DNA from: an uncultured Bacteroidia bacterium
Lineage (GTDB): Bacteria > Bacteroidota > Bacteroidia > Bacteroidales > UBA932
Assembly: GCA_902785825.1 (NCBI GenBank)
Contig: CACZZZ010000006.1
Location: 99,084-163,083 of the forward strand
Reading direction: 5' to 3'
Length of the DNA: 64,000 nucleotides
Below, one piece after another: positions 17,633 through 27,364 of this stretch. A program made the translations under genes and the position numbers. The first letter of the stretch is position 1. Each line of letters opens with the position of its first letter. The notes beneath the pieces are model-generated. The model ran no database searches. It was not told the origin of the DNA and was given only the letters and a program-made list of their open reading frames with translations.

Positions 17633-18711
17633 ATTCGTTTTCTTAAATATTCAAATATACCATTTCCTTTCGTCATCGCCAAAAACACTATCCATCCCGG
17701 GAATAGCGATGGCGGTGTGATACCTTTGTGTGATTCGAAATATTGCTGTATATCAGCTATTTCCGTGCCAGATTTCATCTGCCGGTACTCCTTGTGAGCC
17801 TCGACAACCGCCTTGAACTTGTCCAGACTTCCGGTCAGGAGATAAACCAGGGCTGAACACCCGTCAAGGCATTTTCTCAGGAATATCGTATGGCGGGCTT
17901 TCCTGACGGCCTTCTGAGGCGGCATGGTCAGGGAGTATGTCCTGGCGAGGTTATTACTGAGCATCAGGAGATTGTTGCGATAGTTGAGCTTAAGCTTCCA
18001 GGGGGAGTCGTTTGACAGGGTGCCGCCGCCGACATGGTAAACCACTGACTCGGGAACGACCCATACCGACCTGCCTTCGAGCTGCAGCCTCCAGCAAAGG
18101 TCAATCTCCTCCATGTGGGCGAAAAACCTCTCGTCAAGGCCTCCCATTCTCTCGTAATCTGATTTCCTGACCATTAAGCACGCTCCCGTGCCCCAGAAAA
18201 CCTTGGTGGGGGAGTCGTACTGACCAGAGTCTTTCTCAAGGCGCTTAAGGACCCTTCCTCTGCAGAAGGGATAGCCGAACCTGTCGAGAAGGCCTCCCGC
18301 TGCTCCGGCATATTCGAAACTCTCCTTGTCCTGCCAGGCATGGAGTTTCGGGGCGCAGGCGGCGCAGTCCGGATGGGAATCCATCCAGCCAACGAGTGGC
18401 TCAAGCCAGCCTTCAGGAACCTCAATGTCGGAATTGATCAGGACAAAATACTCCAGCTCGCCGGCTTCCGGCATCCCTGTAAGAGCTTTGAAAGCTCGAT
18501 TGTACCCTCCGGTGAACCCGTAGTTTTTATCGAGGCGTAAGAGCTTGATATCATGGAATTTTTCAGCCATCACCTCAACTGATCCGTCAGTTGATCCATT
18601 GTCTGCCACGACAACCTCCGCACCTTCCGGCATGCTTGCGGCTAGGCCCGGAAGGAACCTCGCCAGGAAGTCCTTGGTGTTCCAGTTCAGTATTACAACC
18701 GCGGTTCTCAT
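17629..18711 (-). CDS. Family 2 glycosyltransferase
   Basis: A 360-residue GT-A enzyme starting MRTAVVILNWNTKDFLARFL. It shows VVVADNGSTDGSVEVM (donor-binding loop), NYGFTGGYNRAF, VLINSDIEVPEGWLEPL (with the acidic metal site), GTGACLMVRKSDYERMGGLD and FAHMEEIDLCWRLQLEG, all standard for GT2 rhamnosyl/galactosyltransferase-like proteins. C-terminal residues about 330-355 are hydrophobic and may anchor it to the membrane. The frame is open upstream to 18927 but that part is not protein-like, so I start at 18711, where a TATTTTCG box lies seven bases upstream. It is followed by trkA with a four-base overlap. Confidence 0.87.
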   Translation of the reverse strand: MRTAVVILNWNTKDFLARFLPGLAASMPEGAEVVVADNGSTDGSVEVMAEKFHDIKLLRLDKNYGFTGGYNRAFKALTGMPEAGELEYFVLINSDIEVPEGWLEPLVGWMDSHPDCAACAPKLHAWQDKESFEYAGAAGGLLDRFGYPFCRGRVLKRLEKDSGQYDSPTKVFWGTGACLMVRKSDYERMGGLDERFFAHMEEIDLCWRLQLEGRSVWVVPESVVYHVGGGTLSNDSPWKLKLNYRNNLLMLSNNLARTYSLTMPPQKAVRKARHTIFLRKCLDGCSALVYLLTGSLDKFKAVVEAHKEYRQMKSGTEIADIQQYFESHKGITPPSLFPGWIVFLAMTKGNGIFEYLRKRI

Positions 18712-18823
18712 CTGTCGCGAAAATATGAAAAAAACTATGAAAAAAAACTTGAAATTAGTTATATTCGCAATAGAGCGGACTATACTAATAACCGACAAGC
18801 AATAACCAATCTTTTTCGCTAAC

Positions 18824-20020
18824 ATGAGTATAAGACCACTATCACGGCTTATTATAGCCATTGTTATGCTTACGTCAATGTCCTTGGGCAGCGCGTATGC
18901 TAAGAAAGATAAGCTTCCACCGTTCAAGCCTCAGTTCGGCCCATGGGTCACTAATGTCACCGAGACTTCTTTTACCGTCTTATGGACCACTGAATATGAT
19001 GCCCTTGTCAGCCTTGAGGTGGCTCCTGGGGATGACGGGAGCGAGTTCGAATCCGCTGAGAGGGCGAGTTTCGTCGAGTCCGTGGCCGGCCGCAGGATCA
19101 CCGGCCGTTACCACAGGGTCACCGCCACCGGTCTTGAGCCTGGACGCACATACAGGTACCGCCTGGTCGGCCAGAATGTCGAGGATGACTCGAACGCTTA
19201 CGGGACGACATACGGGGTCAAGAAGACCATCCAGGCCAAACTCTTCATTGTCAGTACTATAGATGTCAATAAAGACACCTGTCGCTTCTCTATGGTTAAC
19301 GACATGCATCACAATTTGACGAAATTCTCGACGTTGATGAAAGATGTCAACCGTGAGAACTGTGATTTTGTCGTCTTGAACGGAGACATCACAAGCACCT
19401 CGACTTCCCTGGACACGACCATCCGCCATACTTTCGAGCCGATCGCTACCCAGTGCGCCTCCATTCCGGTCGTATATTCCAGGGGAAACCATGAGGGCCG
19501 CGGCCGCGAGTTCCACCGCCTGCCGTGGATGTGTCCCACACCCACCGGAGAGTTCTATTACCTGTTCCGTCAGGGACCCGTCGCCGCCATAGTGCTCGAC
19601 GCCGGGGAAGATAAGCCGGATTCCTCGTCGGAATATTCCGGAACAGCTGTCTATGACGAATACCGGCAGGTGCAGCTGGAGTGGCTGAAAGAGATAGTCA
19701 AGGATCCCGCTTTCAAGTCCGCCCCCGTCAAGATCTGCATCATGCATATTCCCACGATCAACGACAGGAACAGCTGGTATTCCCAGAAATGGGCGAACAA
19801 GTATTTCCTCCCCATCCTTAACGAGGCGGGAATCATGGCGATGTTCAGCGGTCACCACCACAAACATTTCGTCCGCGAGAAGGGGGATTGCGGGAACAAT
19901 TTCCCTATCGTGGTAAACAGCAATAATGAGCGGATGGACTTTGCCACGGACAAGTCCGGACGCATAAATCTGAAATTTTACGATGTCAATGGCACATTGA
20001 CCCATGAATATAACTATTGA
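18824..20020 (+). CDS. Secreted metallophosphoesterase with N-terminal Fn3-like domain (purple acid phosphatase-like)
   Basis: A 398-residue exported protein: signal peptide LIIAIVMLTSMSLGSAYA, a purple-acid-phosphatase N-terminal beta-sandwich (about 38-140; VTNVTETSFTVLWTTE and GRTYRYRLVG are typical), then a calcineurin-like catalytic domain. Metal ligands are visible in VNDMHHN, VLNGDITS (GDxxx), YSRGNHEGRG (GNHE), KICIMHIP and FSGHHHKHF. It would remove phosphate from small substrates in the periplasm. It ends 12 bases before a second phosphatase gene, and a SusCD pair follows, so I infer one operon for phosphorylated substrates. Confidence 0.88.
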   Translation: MSIRPLSRLIIAIVMLTSMSLGSAYAKKDKLPPFKPQFGPWVTNVTETSFTVLWTTEYDALVSLEVAPGDDGSEFESAERASFVESVAGRRITGRYHRVTATGLEPGRTYRYRLVGQNVEDDSNAYGTTYGVKKTIQAKLFIVSTIDVNKDTCRFSMVNDMHHNLTKFSTLMKDVNRENCDFVVLNGDITSTSTSLDTTIRHTFEPIATQCASIPVVYSRGNHEGRGREFHRLPWMCPTPTGEFYYLFRQGPVAAIVLDAGEDKPDSSSEYSGTAVYDEYRQVQLEWLKEIVKDPAFKSAPVKICIMHIPTINDRNSWYSQKWANKYFLPILNEAGIMAMFSGHHHKHFVREKGDCGNNFPIVVNSNNERMDFATDKSGRINLKFYDVNGTLTHEYNY

Positions 20021-20031
20021 TTTATAGAAAT

Positions 20032-22161
20032 ATGAGAAAGCTCCTTTTAGCGCTGGCGGCGTGCGTTTTACTCACTTTTGCCGCTGAAGGGCAGGATATC
20101 AAATCCTTAGCCTGGTCGTACAAGCCTTATCCGGATGTGGAGACTCCTTGGACTAAGGCTCCGGCAGGTTACAAGCCTGTCTATCTGGCTAATTTCGCCC
20201 GTCATGGGAGCCGTTACCTTATCTCCGGCGACACCTACACCAAGCCTTTGGAGGTCCTTGAGGCCGCCGGCAGGGCAGGATCTTTAACCGAGACTGGCAA
20301 AGCCTTGCTGGAAGACGTGCGGAAGATAGCCGCTGACGCTGATGGCAATCTTGGCATGCTTCTTCCGAGAGGCGGACGCGAGCATCGGCATATCATGGAG
20401 AGAACTATAGCCAGATATCCCGAAATCTTCTCGGGAAATGATTGCAAGATAGATGTTTACACATCCACGATCCAGAGATGTATCATGAGTATGGCGTATA
20501 GTCTTGACGCTATCACGGCAAAGAATCCAAAGGTCAGGTACGACCGCCATTGCGGCACGAAGATCCAAGCCGAGGTGTTCAATTCATATCCTGTCTCGGC
20601 TGCCTCCCATGAATACGGCCGGATTCTCAGCGACAAGCTTATTGATGAGGAAGCCGGCGAGGCCTTGATCGACAAGATATTCACTTACAGAGGGGCGGAC
20701 AAGAACAAGTATCTTGATCCGGTGACTCGGAAACGGATGGTGAGATGGCTTTGGGAGCTCACTATCGATAACGCCCTGAATGACGAACTGGGGGTTGACT
20801 TATACAAGTATTTCACCTACAATGATTTCTATAGCACTTGGAAGGCGAATAACCTCAGGGAGTACTTCTCCATAGGTCCTTCCGAGGAATTTGAGGATAT
20901 CGTCCGCAACGAGGCGTCCGTGATTCTTAGGCACATGATAGAACACGCTGACAAGGCTCTCGCGGGGGGAGAGTACAAGGCCACGTTGAGGTATGGCCAT
21001 GATACGCAGATCGCCCCGTTGGCGGTTGAGATGGACATAGAGGGCTGCTGCTCTCCTGTGGCTGACACGGATAACCTCGAGTCACATTGGATGCTGGAGA
21101 ACGCCTGCCCCATGGGCGCTAATATCCAGATGGTCTTTTTCAAGAAAAAGGGCTCCAAGGACATCCTGGTCAAGGTCCTTCTTAATGAGAACGAATGCCG
21201 GATAGCAGGAGTGAATACTGATAGGTGGCCGTTCTATCACTGGTCCGACCTTCGCACCCATTATCTGGAATCAATAGATAGACGCCCTGACTTCAACAGG
21301 GGAGGATGGCAGGTTGAGAATGTCCAAGAAGGTCTTGTGTATAAGCGTTACAGCGGAGTGGAACCGATCTCTGGCGTCCATCAGCTTGTCTATGCGGTGG
21401 ATGTGGATATGAACAACCCCCGCTACTCAGTCAAGTTCGGTCTTGAAGAAGGCAGGATGGCAACCTCTGACGCTTTCAAGAAGGCCGGAGCCGTCGCCAC
21501 AATCAACGCCACTTATGAGAGAGTGTCGTCATTTATTAAAGTCGAGGGCAAGACTTACAACAACATCGACAGCGATGTCGTTCCAGTTATCGGGACTCCT
21601 CCTCAGTGGAAGACCGACTGCTCGATCAGCACTGACGGAAGGAATGTCAAGATAGAGTACACGGGCAAGGATATGACCCTGCAGGAGCGCAGGGAGGCTT
21701 TCTCGAATCTCACTTATCCGAATATCTTCGGATGCTCACCGATGCTCATTGACGGATATATCCCGGTCGGGAAATACTTCGCTGCCACAAGTCTCTCAGA
21801 TGAGCAGGTCGGCAAACTCAATTATGAGGATCCTATCCGCCACCAGGGTGTGCGTCATCCCAGGACGGCGGTCGCCACGACAGAAGATAATCACCTCATT
21901 CTGATAGTCGTGGACGGACGCAGGCCCGGAATCGCTGAAGGTATGAACGCCTTTGAGCTTACATCCTTTATAGAGAATCACTTCCATCCCCAGCAGGCTA
22001 TGAATCTTGATGGCGGTGGCTCGACCACGATGTGTGTTAAGGGCCAAGGATCTAGGGAGACAAATGTTGTGAATTATCCTTCCGGGTCAAATACTTTCAA
22101 GCATGACAAGGAGAGGAAGGTCGTGACCCACATCCATGTCTTGGACAACGCCGGCAAATAG
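20032..22161 (+). CDS. Histidine acid phosphatase fused to NAGPA-type phosphodiester glycosidase
   Basis: A 709-residue exported two-domain protein. After the signal peptide MRKLLLALAACVLLTFAAEG, residues about 25-430 form a branch-2 histidine phosphatase of the MINPP/phytase type: NFARHGSRYLISG near 55-67 holds the nucleophilic His, and RYGHDTQIAPL near 320 holds the HD proton donor. Residues about 443-709 match the NAGPA (phosphodiester glycosidase) domain: GAVATINATYE, CSPMLIDGYI, RHPRTAVATTEDN and AMNLDGGGSTTMCVKG, the last being that family's best conserved motif. One polypeptide could thus uncap a sugar phosphodiester and then remove the exposed phosphate. The start at 20032 is chosen for the signal peptide. 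Confidence 0.85.
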   Translation: MRKLLLALAACVLLTFAAEGQDIKSLAWSYKPYPDVETPWTKAPAGYKPVYLANFARHGSRYLISGDTYTKPLEVLEAAGRAGSLTETGKALLEDVRKIAADADGNLGMLLPRGGREHRHIMERTIARYPEIFSGNDCKIDVYTSTIQRCIMSMAYSLDAITAKNPKVRYDRHCGTKIQAEVFNSYPVSAASHEYGRILSDKLIDEEAGEALIDKIFTYRGADKNKYLDPVTRKRMVRWLWELTIDNALNDELGVDLYKYFTYNDFYSTWKANNLREYFSIGPSEEFEDIVRNEASVILRHMIEHADKALAGGEYKATLRYGHDTQIAPLAVEMDIEGCCSPVADTDNLESHWMLENACPMGANIQMVFFKKKGSKDILVKVLLNENECRIAGVNTDRWPFYHWSDLRTHYLESIDRRPDFNRGGWQVENVQEGLVYKRYSGVEPISGVHQLVYAVDVDMNNPRYSVKFGLEEGRMATSDAFKKAGAVATINATYERVSSFIKVEGKTYNNIDSDVVPVIGTPPQWKTDCSISTDGRNVKIEYTGKDMTLQERREAFSNLTYPNIFGCSPMLIDGYIPVGKYFAATSLSDEQVGKLNYEDPIRHQGVRHPRTAVATTEDNHLILIVVDGRRPGIAEGMNAFELTSFIENHFHPQQAMNLDGGGSTTMCVKGQGSRETNVVNYPSGSNTFKHDKERKVVTHIHVLDNAGK

Positions 22162-22208
22162 TTTTTCCCACATATATAATCCTATTTTCAACTAAAACCA
22201 TTACTATC

Positions 22209-25200
22209 ATGAAATTTCTGAGAATTTGCGCGACATTGCTCCTATTGTCTGTCATGCAGATTGGAGTCCTCGCCCAGACCAGGACAGTTTCAGGAAGGAT
22301 TCTCGATTCCGGCAACCAGCCGGTGATCGGGGCCGCGGTTATCCAGGCTGGCACCACGAACGGTGTCACGACCGGTGCCGCCGGTGAGTTCTCCCTAAAA
22401 GTCCCCGGAGGAGATGTCACGCTCGAGGTCAGTTGTCTCGGTTATGAGACACAGAGAATCACGGTCCCAGCCCGCCAGGGGAGTGTCAATGTTGTTCTGG
22501 CGGAAGACTCGATGAGCATCAGCGAGACTGTTGTCGTCGGTTATGGTACCCAGAAAAAGGTTAACTTGACCGGTGCCATCTCCGTTGTCGAGTCATCCTC
22601 TTTGGAGAACAGGACGGCTTCCACCCTTGGGCACATGCTCCAAGGTAGTGTTCCCGGACTTAACATCACCACGTCATCCGGCTACCCCGGCTCCAGCCCG
22701 AGCATCAACATCCGTGGTACCAACTCAATCAACGGAGGTTCCCCTCTGGTGCTGATTGACGGTGTCGAGGGAGATATGGCAAGGGTCAACCCGAACGATG
22801 TCGAGTCCATTTCCGTCATCAAGGACGCGTCTTCCGCCGCGATCTACGGAGCCCGCGCTTCCTTCGGTGTCATCCTTATCACGACCAAGAACGGATCCTC
22901 TGCAGACGGCAATGCGACCGTCCGTTACAGCGGCCGTCTCGGATGGCAGGCCAATACCACGTCAAGGGATTATGAGACAACTGGTTACTGGTCAGTCTAT
23001 GTCAACAACTTCTTCTGGGAGAGGTACAATCCCGGTACTCTTTACATCAATTACAACGATGAGGATATGGCCGAGCTGAAGGCTCGTATCAATGACAAGG
23101 TTGAGAATCCTGCTCGTCCATGGGTCGTGGAGAAGATGCGTAACGGTAGGAATACTTACCTTTACTACGCCAACCACGACTGGTACCATACCCTCTATCG
23201 TGACAGCCATCCTGTGCAGCAGCATAATATCTCCATGAGCGGAGGGACCAAAAACATCCATTACTTCCTGTCCGGAAAATATGATCGGGAGCAGGGTGTT
23301 TTGAACCTGAATCCTGATATTTTGAACAAGTACACCCTCCGCTCCAAGATCGATTTCAAGTTGACTGACTGGGCTACATTCAGCAACAACTTCAGTTTCT
23401 ATGGAAAGAACTATGTGTATTCTGGAAACTCTGGAGTGAACGGGTCATTCAACAACTTCAACAACCACGCTTTGGCGTGCTTCCCTCTGACGCACCCTGA
23501 CGGAACTTATGTCTATAAGACCAGGGTAACTTCCTACAACATCGCAAACGGTTACCATCTGGCTTTGGCAGGTAATGCCACGAACCAAGACAGGCTTACT
23601 AACTTCTCAAATACCAGTGAGTTGACTCTGAATCCGTTCAAGGCTTTCACCGTCAAGGCCAACTTCACGTATGCCTACACTCAGAACAGGACATGGAACC
23701 GTCAGACCAACGCGACTTATTCAAGGGATCCTGGTACCACTGTCACTGAGTCTACCGGAATGTTCCTTGATAGGTTGAACTCGGGCTACACCACGACTCA
23801 GTACTATGCCACCAACGTCTACGGTACCTATGACAACACCTTCGGTCAGCATCATTTCACCGCTACCGCCGGTTTCAACTTCGAGACCAGCAGGGTTGAG
23901 GCTGTCTCGCTGTCCGGACAGAACCTGATGAGCGAGCAACTCAATAACTACGCTTTGCTCGGAACCTCAGCTGACGGCACTGTCGTTACCACCTTGGGCG
24001 GCTCCGATAACTCTTACGCCATAGAGGGTATATTCGGCCGTCTGAACTACGACTACGCCGGTAAGTACCTCTTCGAGGTCAGTGGCCGTTATGATGGTAC
24101 CTCCCGTTTCGCCAGGGGACACCGTTGGGGCTTCTTCCCTTCAGCCTCAATCGGTTGGAGAGTCTCTGAGGAGCCTTTCTTCGAGTCTCTGAAGCCTGCT
24201 TTTGAGAACCTGAAGATCAGGGCTTCATACGGAACCCTCGGTAACCAGCAGGTTGGATACTATGACTATATCAGGACAATCTCCATCAGCAACCTCAGCT
24301 ATCTTTTCGGAAACCAGAGCGCTGTCTCCAAGCAGGCGACTATATCCAACCCTACCGCAGGAAACCTCACTTGGGAGACCGCCGAGCAGAAGAACCTTGG
24401 TATTGATGCCGCGTGGCTGAACAACAGGCTGACTTTCACCGGTGAGTTCTACATCCGTGACACAAAGGATATGCTCACCGCTGGTTATGCCCTTCCTGAG
24501 GCTTATGGAGCGTCTTCTCCTAAGATGAACACCGCCGACATGAGAACTAAGGGATATGAGTTGTCCCTTGGTTGGAGGGATGGCTTCCAGCTCGCCGGAA
24601 AACCGTTCAACTATAATGTGACGGCGATCTTCAGCGACTACTACTCAACCATCACCAAATACAACAACCCGACCAAGTCCTTCTCCGAGAGCTATTACGA
24701 GGGGATGAGAATCGGTGAGATCTGGGGTTACCATATTGATGGTTTCTTTATGAGTGACGAGGAGGCTGCCGCCTACACCGTGAACCAGACAAGTGTCAAT
24801 AACCTCATGCCTGGCGGCCTCAAGGCCGGTGACCTCAAGTACGCTGACCTCGACGGTGACGGAAAGATCGGAATCGGCGCCAACACGGTTGACGATCCTG
24901 GAGACCGTAAGATAATCGGTAACAGCCAGCCCAGGTTCAATTACGGTCTTACCGTGGGATTCAACTGGATGAATTTCGACGTGAGCGTCTTCTTCCAGGG
25001 TGTCGGCAAGATCCAGTGGTACCCGCCGACCAACGCTGTGGCCTTCTGGGGTCCTTTCTCAAGGCCTTACGTGACCTGCCTCCCCAAGAACTTCATGGAG
25101 AAGTGTTGGAATGAGGAGACCAACACTCCCTCTTACTTCCCGAGGGCCAGAGGTTATGTCGCTCTCGGCACCAACCGCGAGTTGGGAGCCGTCAATGACA

Positions 25201-25454
25201 AGTACCTCCAGAATATCGCCTACACCCGTTTCAAGAACCTCACTGTAGGTTACACTGTCCCTCAGAAGATCACGAAGAAGGCCGGAATCGAAGGTCTGAG
25301 GGTTTACTTCTCCGGTGAGAACCTGGCCTACTGGTCACCTTTCAAGAAGATCTGCGACTACATCGATCCTGAGGAGGCTCGGGTGAACGTTAACACTGTT
25401 TACCAGTATCCTTGGCAGAAGACCATGATGTTTGGAGTTGATATCACTTTCTAG
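22209..25454 (+). CDS. SusC/RagA family TonB-linked outer-membrane transporter
   Basis: A 1081-residue outer-membrane protein. The signal peptide ends LAQT, a carboxypeptidase-regulatory-like domain follows (about 24-105; VSGRILDSGNQPVIGAAVIQ), then the SETVVVGYGTQKKVNLTGAI TonB-box/plug junction characteristic of SusC, the plug with GTNSINGGSPLVLIDGVEGD and SVIKDASSAAIYGARA, and a 22-strand barrel ending in a terminal Phe (GVDITF). It imports oligomers captured by its SusD partner, encoded 19 bases downstream. Its association with two phosphatases upstream and no glycoside hydrolase points to phosphorylated ligands, which is inference. Confidence 0.96.
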   Translation: MKFLRICATLLLLSVMQIGVLAQTRTVSGRILDSGNQPVIGAAVIQAGTTNGVTTGAAGEFSLKVPGGDVTLEVSCLGYETQRITVPARQGSVNVVLAEDSMSISETVVVGYGTQKKVNLTGAISVVESSSLENRTASTLGHMLQGSVPGLNITTSSGYPGSSPSINIRGTNSINGGSPLVLIDGVEGDMARVNPNDVESISVIKDASSAAIYGARASFGVILITTKNGSSADGNATVRYSGRLGWQANTTSRDYETTGYWSVYVNNFFWERYNPGTLYINYNDEDMAELKARINDKVENPARPWVVEKMRNGRNTYLYYANHDWYHTLYRDSHPVQQHNISMSGGTKNIHYFLSGKYDREQGVLNLNPDILNKYTLRSKIDFKLTDWATFSNNFSFYGKNYVYSGNSGVNGSFNNFNNHALACFPLTHPDGTYVYKTRVTSYNIANGYHLALAGNATNQDRLTNFSNTSELTLNPFKAFTVKANFTYAYTQNRTWNRQTNATYSRDPGTTVTESTGMFLDRLNSGYTTTQYYATNVYGTYDNTFGQHHFTATAGFNFETSRVEAVSLSGQNLMSEQLNNYALLGTSADGTVVTTLGGSDNSYAIEGIFGRLNYDYAGKYLFEVSGRYDGTSRFARGHRWGFFPSASIGWRVSEEPFFESLKPAFENLKIRASYGTLGNQQVGYYDYIRTISISNLSYLFGNQSAVSKQATISNPTAGNLTWETAEQKNLGIDAAWLNNRLTFTGEFYIRDTKDMLTAGYALPEAYGASSPKMNTADMRTKGYELSLGWRDGFQLAGKPFNYNVTAIFSDYYSTITKYNNPTKSFSESYYEGMRIGEIWGYHIDGFFMSDEEAAAYTVNQTSVNNLMPGGLKAGDLKYADLDGDGKIGIGANTVDDPGDRKIIGNSQPRFNYGLTVGFNWMNFDVSVFFQGVGKIQWYPPTNAVAFWGPFSRPYVTCLPKNFMEKCWNEETNTPSYFPRARGYVALGTNRELGAVNDKYLQNIAYTRFKNLTVGYTVPQKITKKAGIEGLRVYFSGENLAYWSPFKKICDYIDPEEARVNVNTVYQYPWQKTMMFGVDITF

Positions 25455-25473
25455 TCAATGGTTGGATTCTTAA

Positions 25474-27300
25474 ATGAAAATGAATATGAAAAAATATTTT
25501 TTCTTGCTTGTCGCCGCGGTAATGACCCTTACCGCTTGCGAGGACTGGCTTGACAAGACTCCACAGTCTCAGCTCACTCCCGACACGTTCTTCAAGACCG
25601 AAGGTGAGCTTCAGCTTTTCGCTAACCAGTTCTATTCTTCAGCATTCGGAACCACCGTGTTCAATGCCATGCAGACTGACACCCACATCCAGGACCAGCC
25701 TTCCAGCGAGTTGCGTGGCGGAAATAACCGTTCCGTCACCGCTACTTCAAGCTACTGGAACTTCTCGCTTATCAGAAAGTGCTACATACTGATAGGATAT
25801 GCGGACAACTGCCCTGATGAGGCTGCCAGGGAGAAATACAAGGCTATCGCCAAGTTCTTCATCGTCCAGGATTACTACGATAAGGTCCGTCGTTTCGGTG
25901 ACGTGCCTTGGATTGATCATGAGCTCGCTTCTGACGAGGAGGAAGCCCTTTATGGCGGACGCGTCTCAAGGGATGAGATTATGGAGCACATGATCAAAAT
26001 GATAGATGAGGCTATAGCGGTCCTCCCTGCGGCTAAGAGTCCTTTCACTGTGAACAAGTGGACTGCCCTTGCCCTCAAATCTAGGTTCTGCCTTTTCGAG
26101 GGAACATGGAGGAAATATCACAATGTCAGCGGTTTACCTCACGATGCTAATTATTACCTCAACCTTTGCGCGGAGGCATCCCAGACATTTATCACCTCTA
26201 GCCCTTACAAGATTTACTCTACCGGTAAGCCAATGGAGGACTATGTCAATATGTTCGCCGCGGCTGATGCCAACTCGGACGAGTTCATCCTTTCCCATAA
26301 GTATGACAAGGGCCTCAACCTGAAGCATAACGCCACATGGTACGGTATCGGTCAGTCGGTCGGACGCGCCGGCATGACGAAGAAGATGGTTGACAGCTAC
26401 CTTATGGCTGACGGAACACGCTTCACTGATAAGGAAGGCTGGGATAAGATGCAGTTCGCTGAGGAGACTTCAGGCAGGGATCCTCGTCTCGGCCAGTCCA
26501 TCAGGGTACCTGGTTATAAGAGAATCAATGGCACTCAGACTCTGACCCCCGAGTATTCTTGCTCCATCACTGGTTTCCAGATTGCCAAGTTCGTTCAGGC
26601 CGCTGATGCCGGAACCGATGCCTATGGCGAGTCATTCAATGACCTGTGCTTCTATCGAGCCGCTGAGGTTTATCTTAACTATGCGGAGGCTAAGGCTGAG
26701 CTCGGTACCCTTACACAGGCGGACATCGATATGTCGATCAAGCCTCTGAGGGACAGGGTAGGTATGCCTAACCTTGATATGGCGGCGGCTAACGCCAATC
26801 CTGACTGGTATCTTTCATCCAAGGAATACGGCTACCAAAATGTCACTGGTGCCAATAAGGGCGTGATTCTCGAGATTCGCCGTGAAAGGGCGGTTGAGCT
26901 TGCCCAGGAAGGCGACACCAGATGGTTCGACCTAATGAGGTGGAAGGAAGGCAATTGCATCAACCAGAATTTCTACGGTCCTTACTTCCCGGGACCCGGC
27001 GAGTATGACCTTGATGGCGACGGGGACACCGACCTCATTCTCTATCCCGTGGGCGAGGCCGCTCCCGCCGGTGGAGAAGGTATCGAAGTCCGTTCCATAG
27101 GAGATTCCAGTAAAGCGGATGTGATGCTGACAAATGGTGTGAATGGTGGGTATGTTGATCCTTACAAGCTCCTTTCACACGAGTTCAACGAGAGCAGGGA
27201 CTATCTCTATCCTATCCCGATCAACGACAGGTCAGTTTACCATTCCCATGGTTATAACCTGCCGCAGAATCCGGGCTGGAATGATGGCCTTGATTTCTGA
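25474..27300 (+). CDS. SusD/RagB family nutrient-binding lipoprotein
   Basis: A 608-residue surface lipoprotein. The lipobox is VMTLTAC with Cys22, followed by EDWLDKTPQSQLTPDTFF, the standard opening of mature SusD proteins. The RagB/SusD fold is supported by YWNFSLIRKCYILIGYADNC, a TPR-like helical region with YLNYAEAKAELG, the ILEIRRERAVELAQEGDTRW block followed by FDLMRWKEG, and the C-terminal YLYPIPINDR...NPGWNDG ending. It forms a lid on SusC and binds substrate at the cell surface. A strong terminator follows at 27319, closing the operon. Confidence 0.96.
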   Translation: MKMNMKKYFFLLVAAVMTLTACEDWLDKTPQSQLTPDTFFKTEGELQLFANQFYSSAFGTTVFNAMQTDTHIQDQPSSELRGGNNRSVTATSSYWNFSLIRKCYILIGYADNCPDEAAREKYKAIAKFFIVQDYYDKVRRFGDVPWIDHELASDEEEALYGGRVSRDEIMEHMIKMIDEAIAVLPAAKSPFTVNKWTALALKSRFCLFEGTWRKYHNVSGLPHDANYYLNLCAEASQTFITSSPYKIYSTGKPMEDYVNMFAAADANSDEFILSHKYDKGLNLKHNATWYGIGQSVGRAGMTKKMVDSYLMADGTRFTDKEGWDKMQFAEETSGRDPRLGQSIRVPGYKRINGTQTLTPEYSCSITGFQIAKFVQAADAGTDAYGESFNDLCFYRAAEVYLNYAEAKAELGTLTQADIDMSIKPLRDRVGMPNLDMAAANANPDWYLSSKEYGYQNVTGANKGVILEIRRERAVELAQEGDTRWFDLMRWKEGNCINQNFYGPYFPGPGEYDLDGDGDTDLILYPVGEAAPAGGEGIEVRSIGDSSKADVMLTNGVNGGYVDPYKLLSHEFNESRDYLYPIPINDRSVYHSHGYNLPQNPGWNDGLDF

Positions 27301-27318
27301 TCTTCTTTGATTTATACG

Positions 27319-27350
27319 AGGTGGTGGCAGAAATGTCACCACCTTTTTTT
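27319..27350 (+). terminator. Rho-independent terminator after susD-like gene
   Basis: AGGTGGTG (27319-27326) pairs with CACCACCT (27337-27344) around a ten-base loop and is followed by seven T residues. The T-run merges into the -7 box of the next gene. Confidence 0.9.
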
Positions 27351-27357
27351 ATATTTG
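27350..27357 (+). promoter_or_regulatory. -7 box of the EEP lipoprotein gene
   Basis: TATATTTG is a full match to the Bacteroidetes -7 element and overlaps the end of the preceding terminator. The start codon is only eight bases downstream (ATG at 27365 or 27368), so the message would be leaderless or nearly so. No good -33 TTTG is visible. Confidence 0.6.
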
Positions 27358-27364
27358 TTCCACT

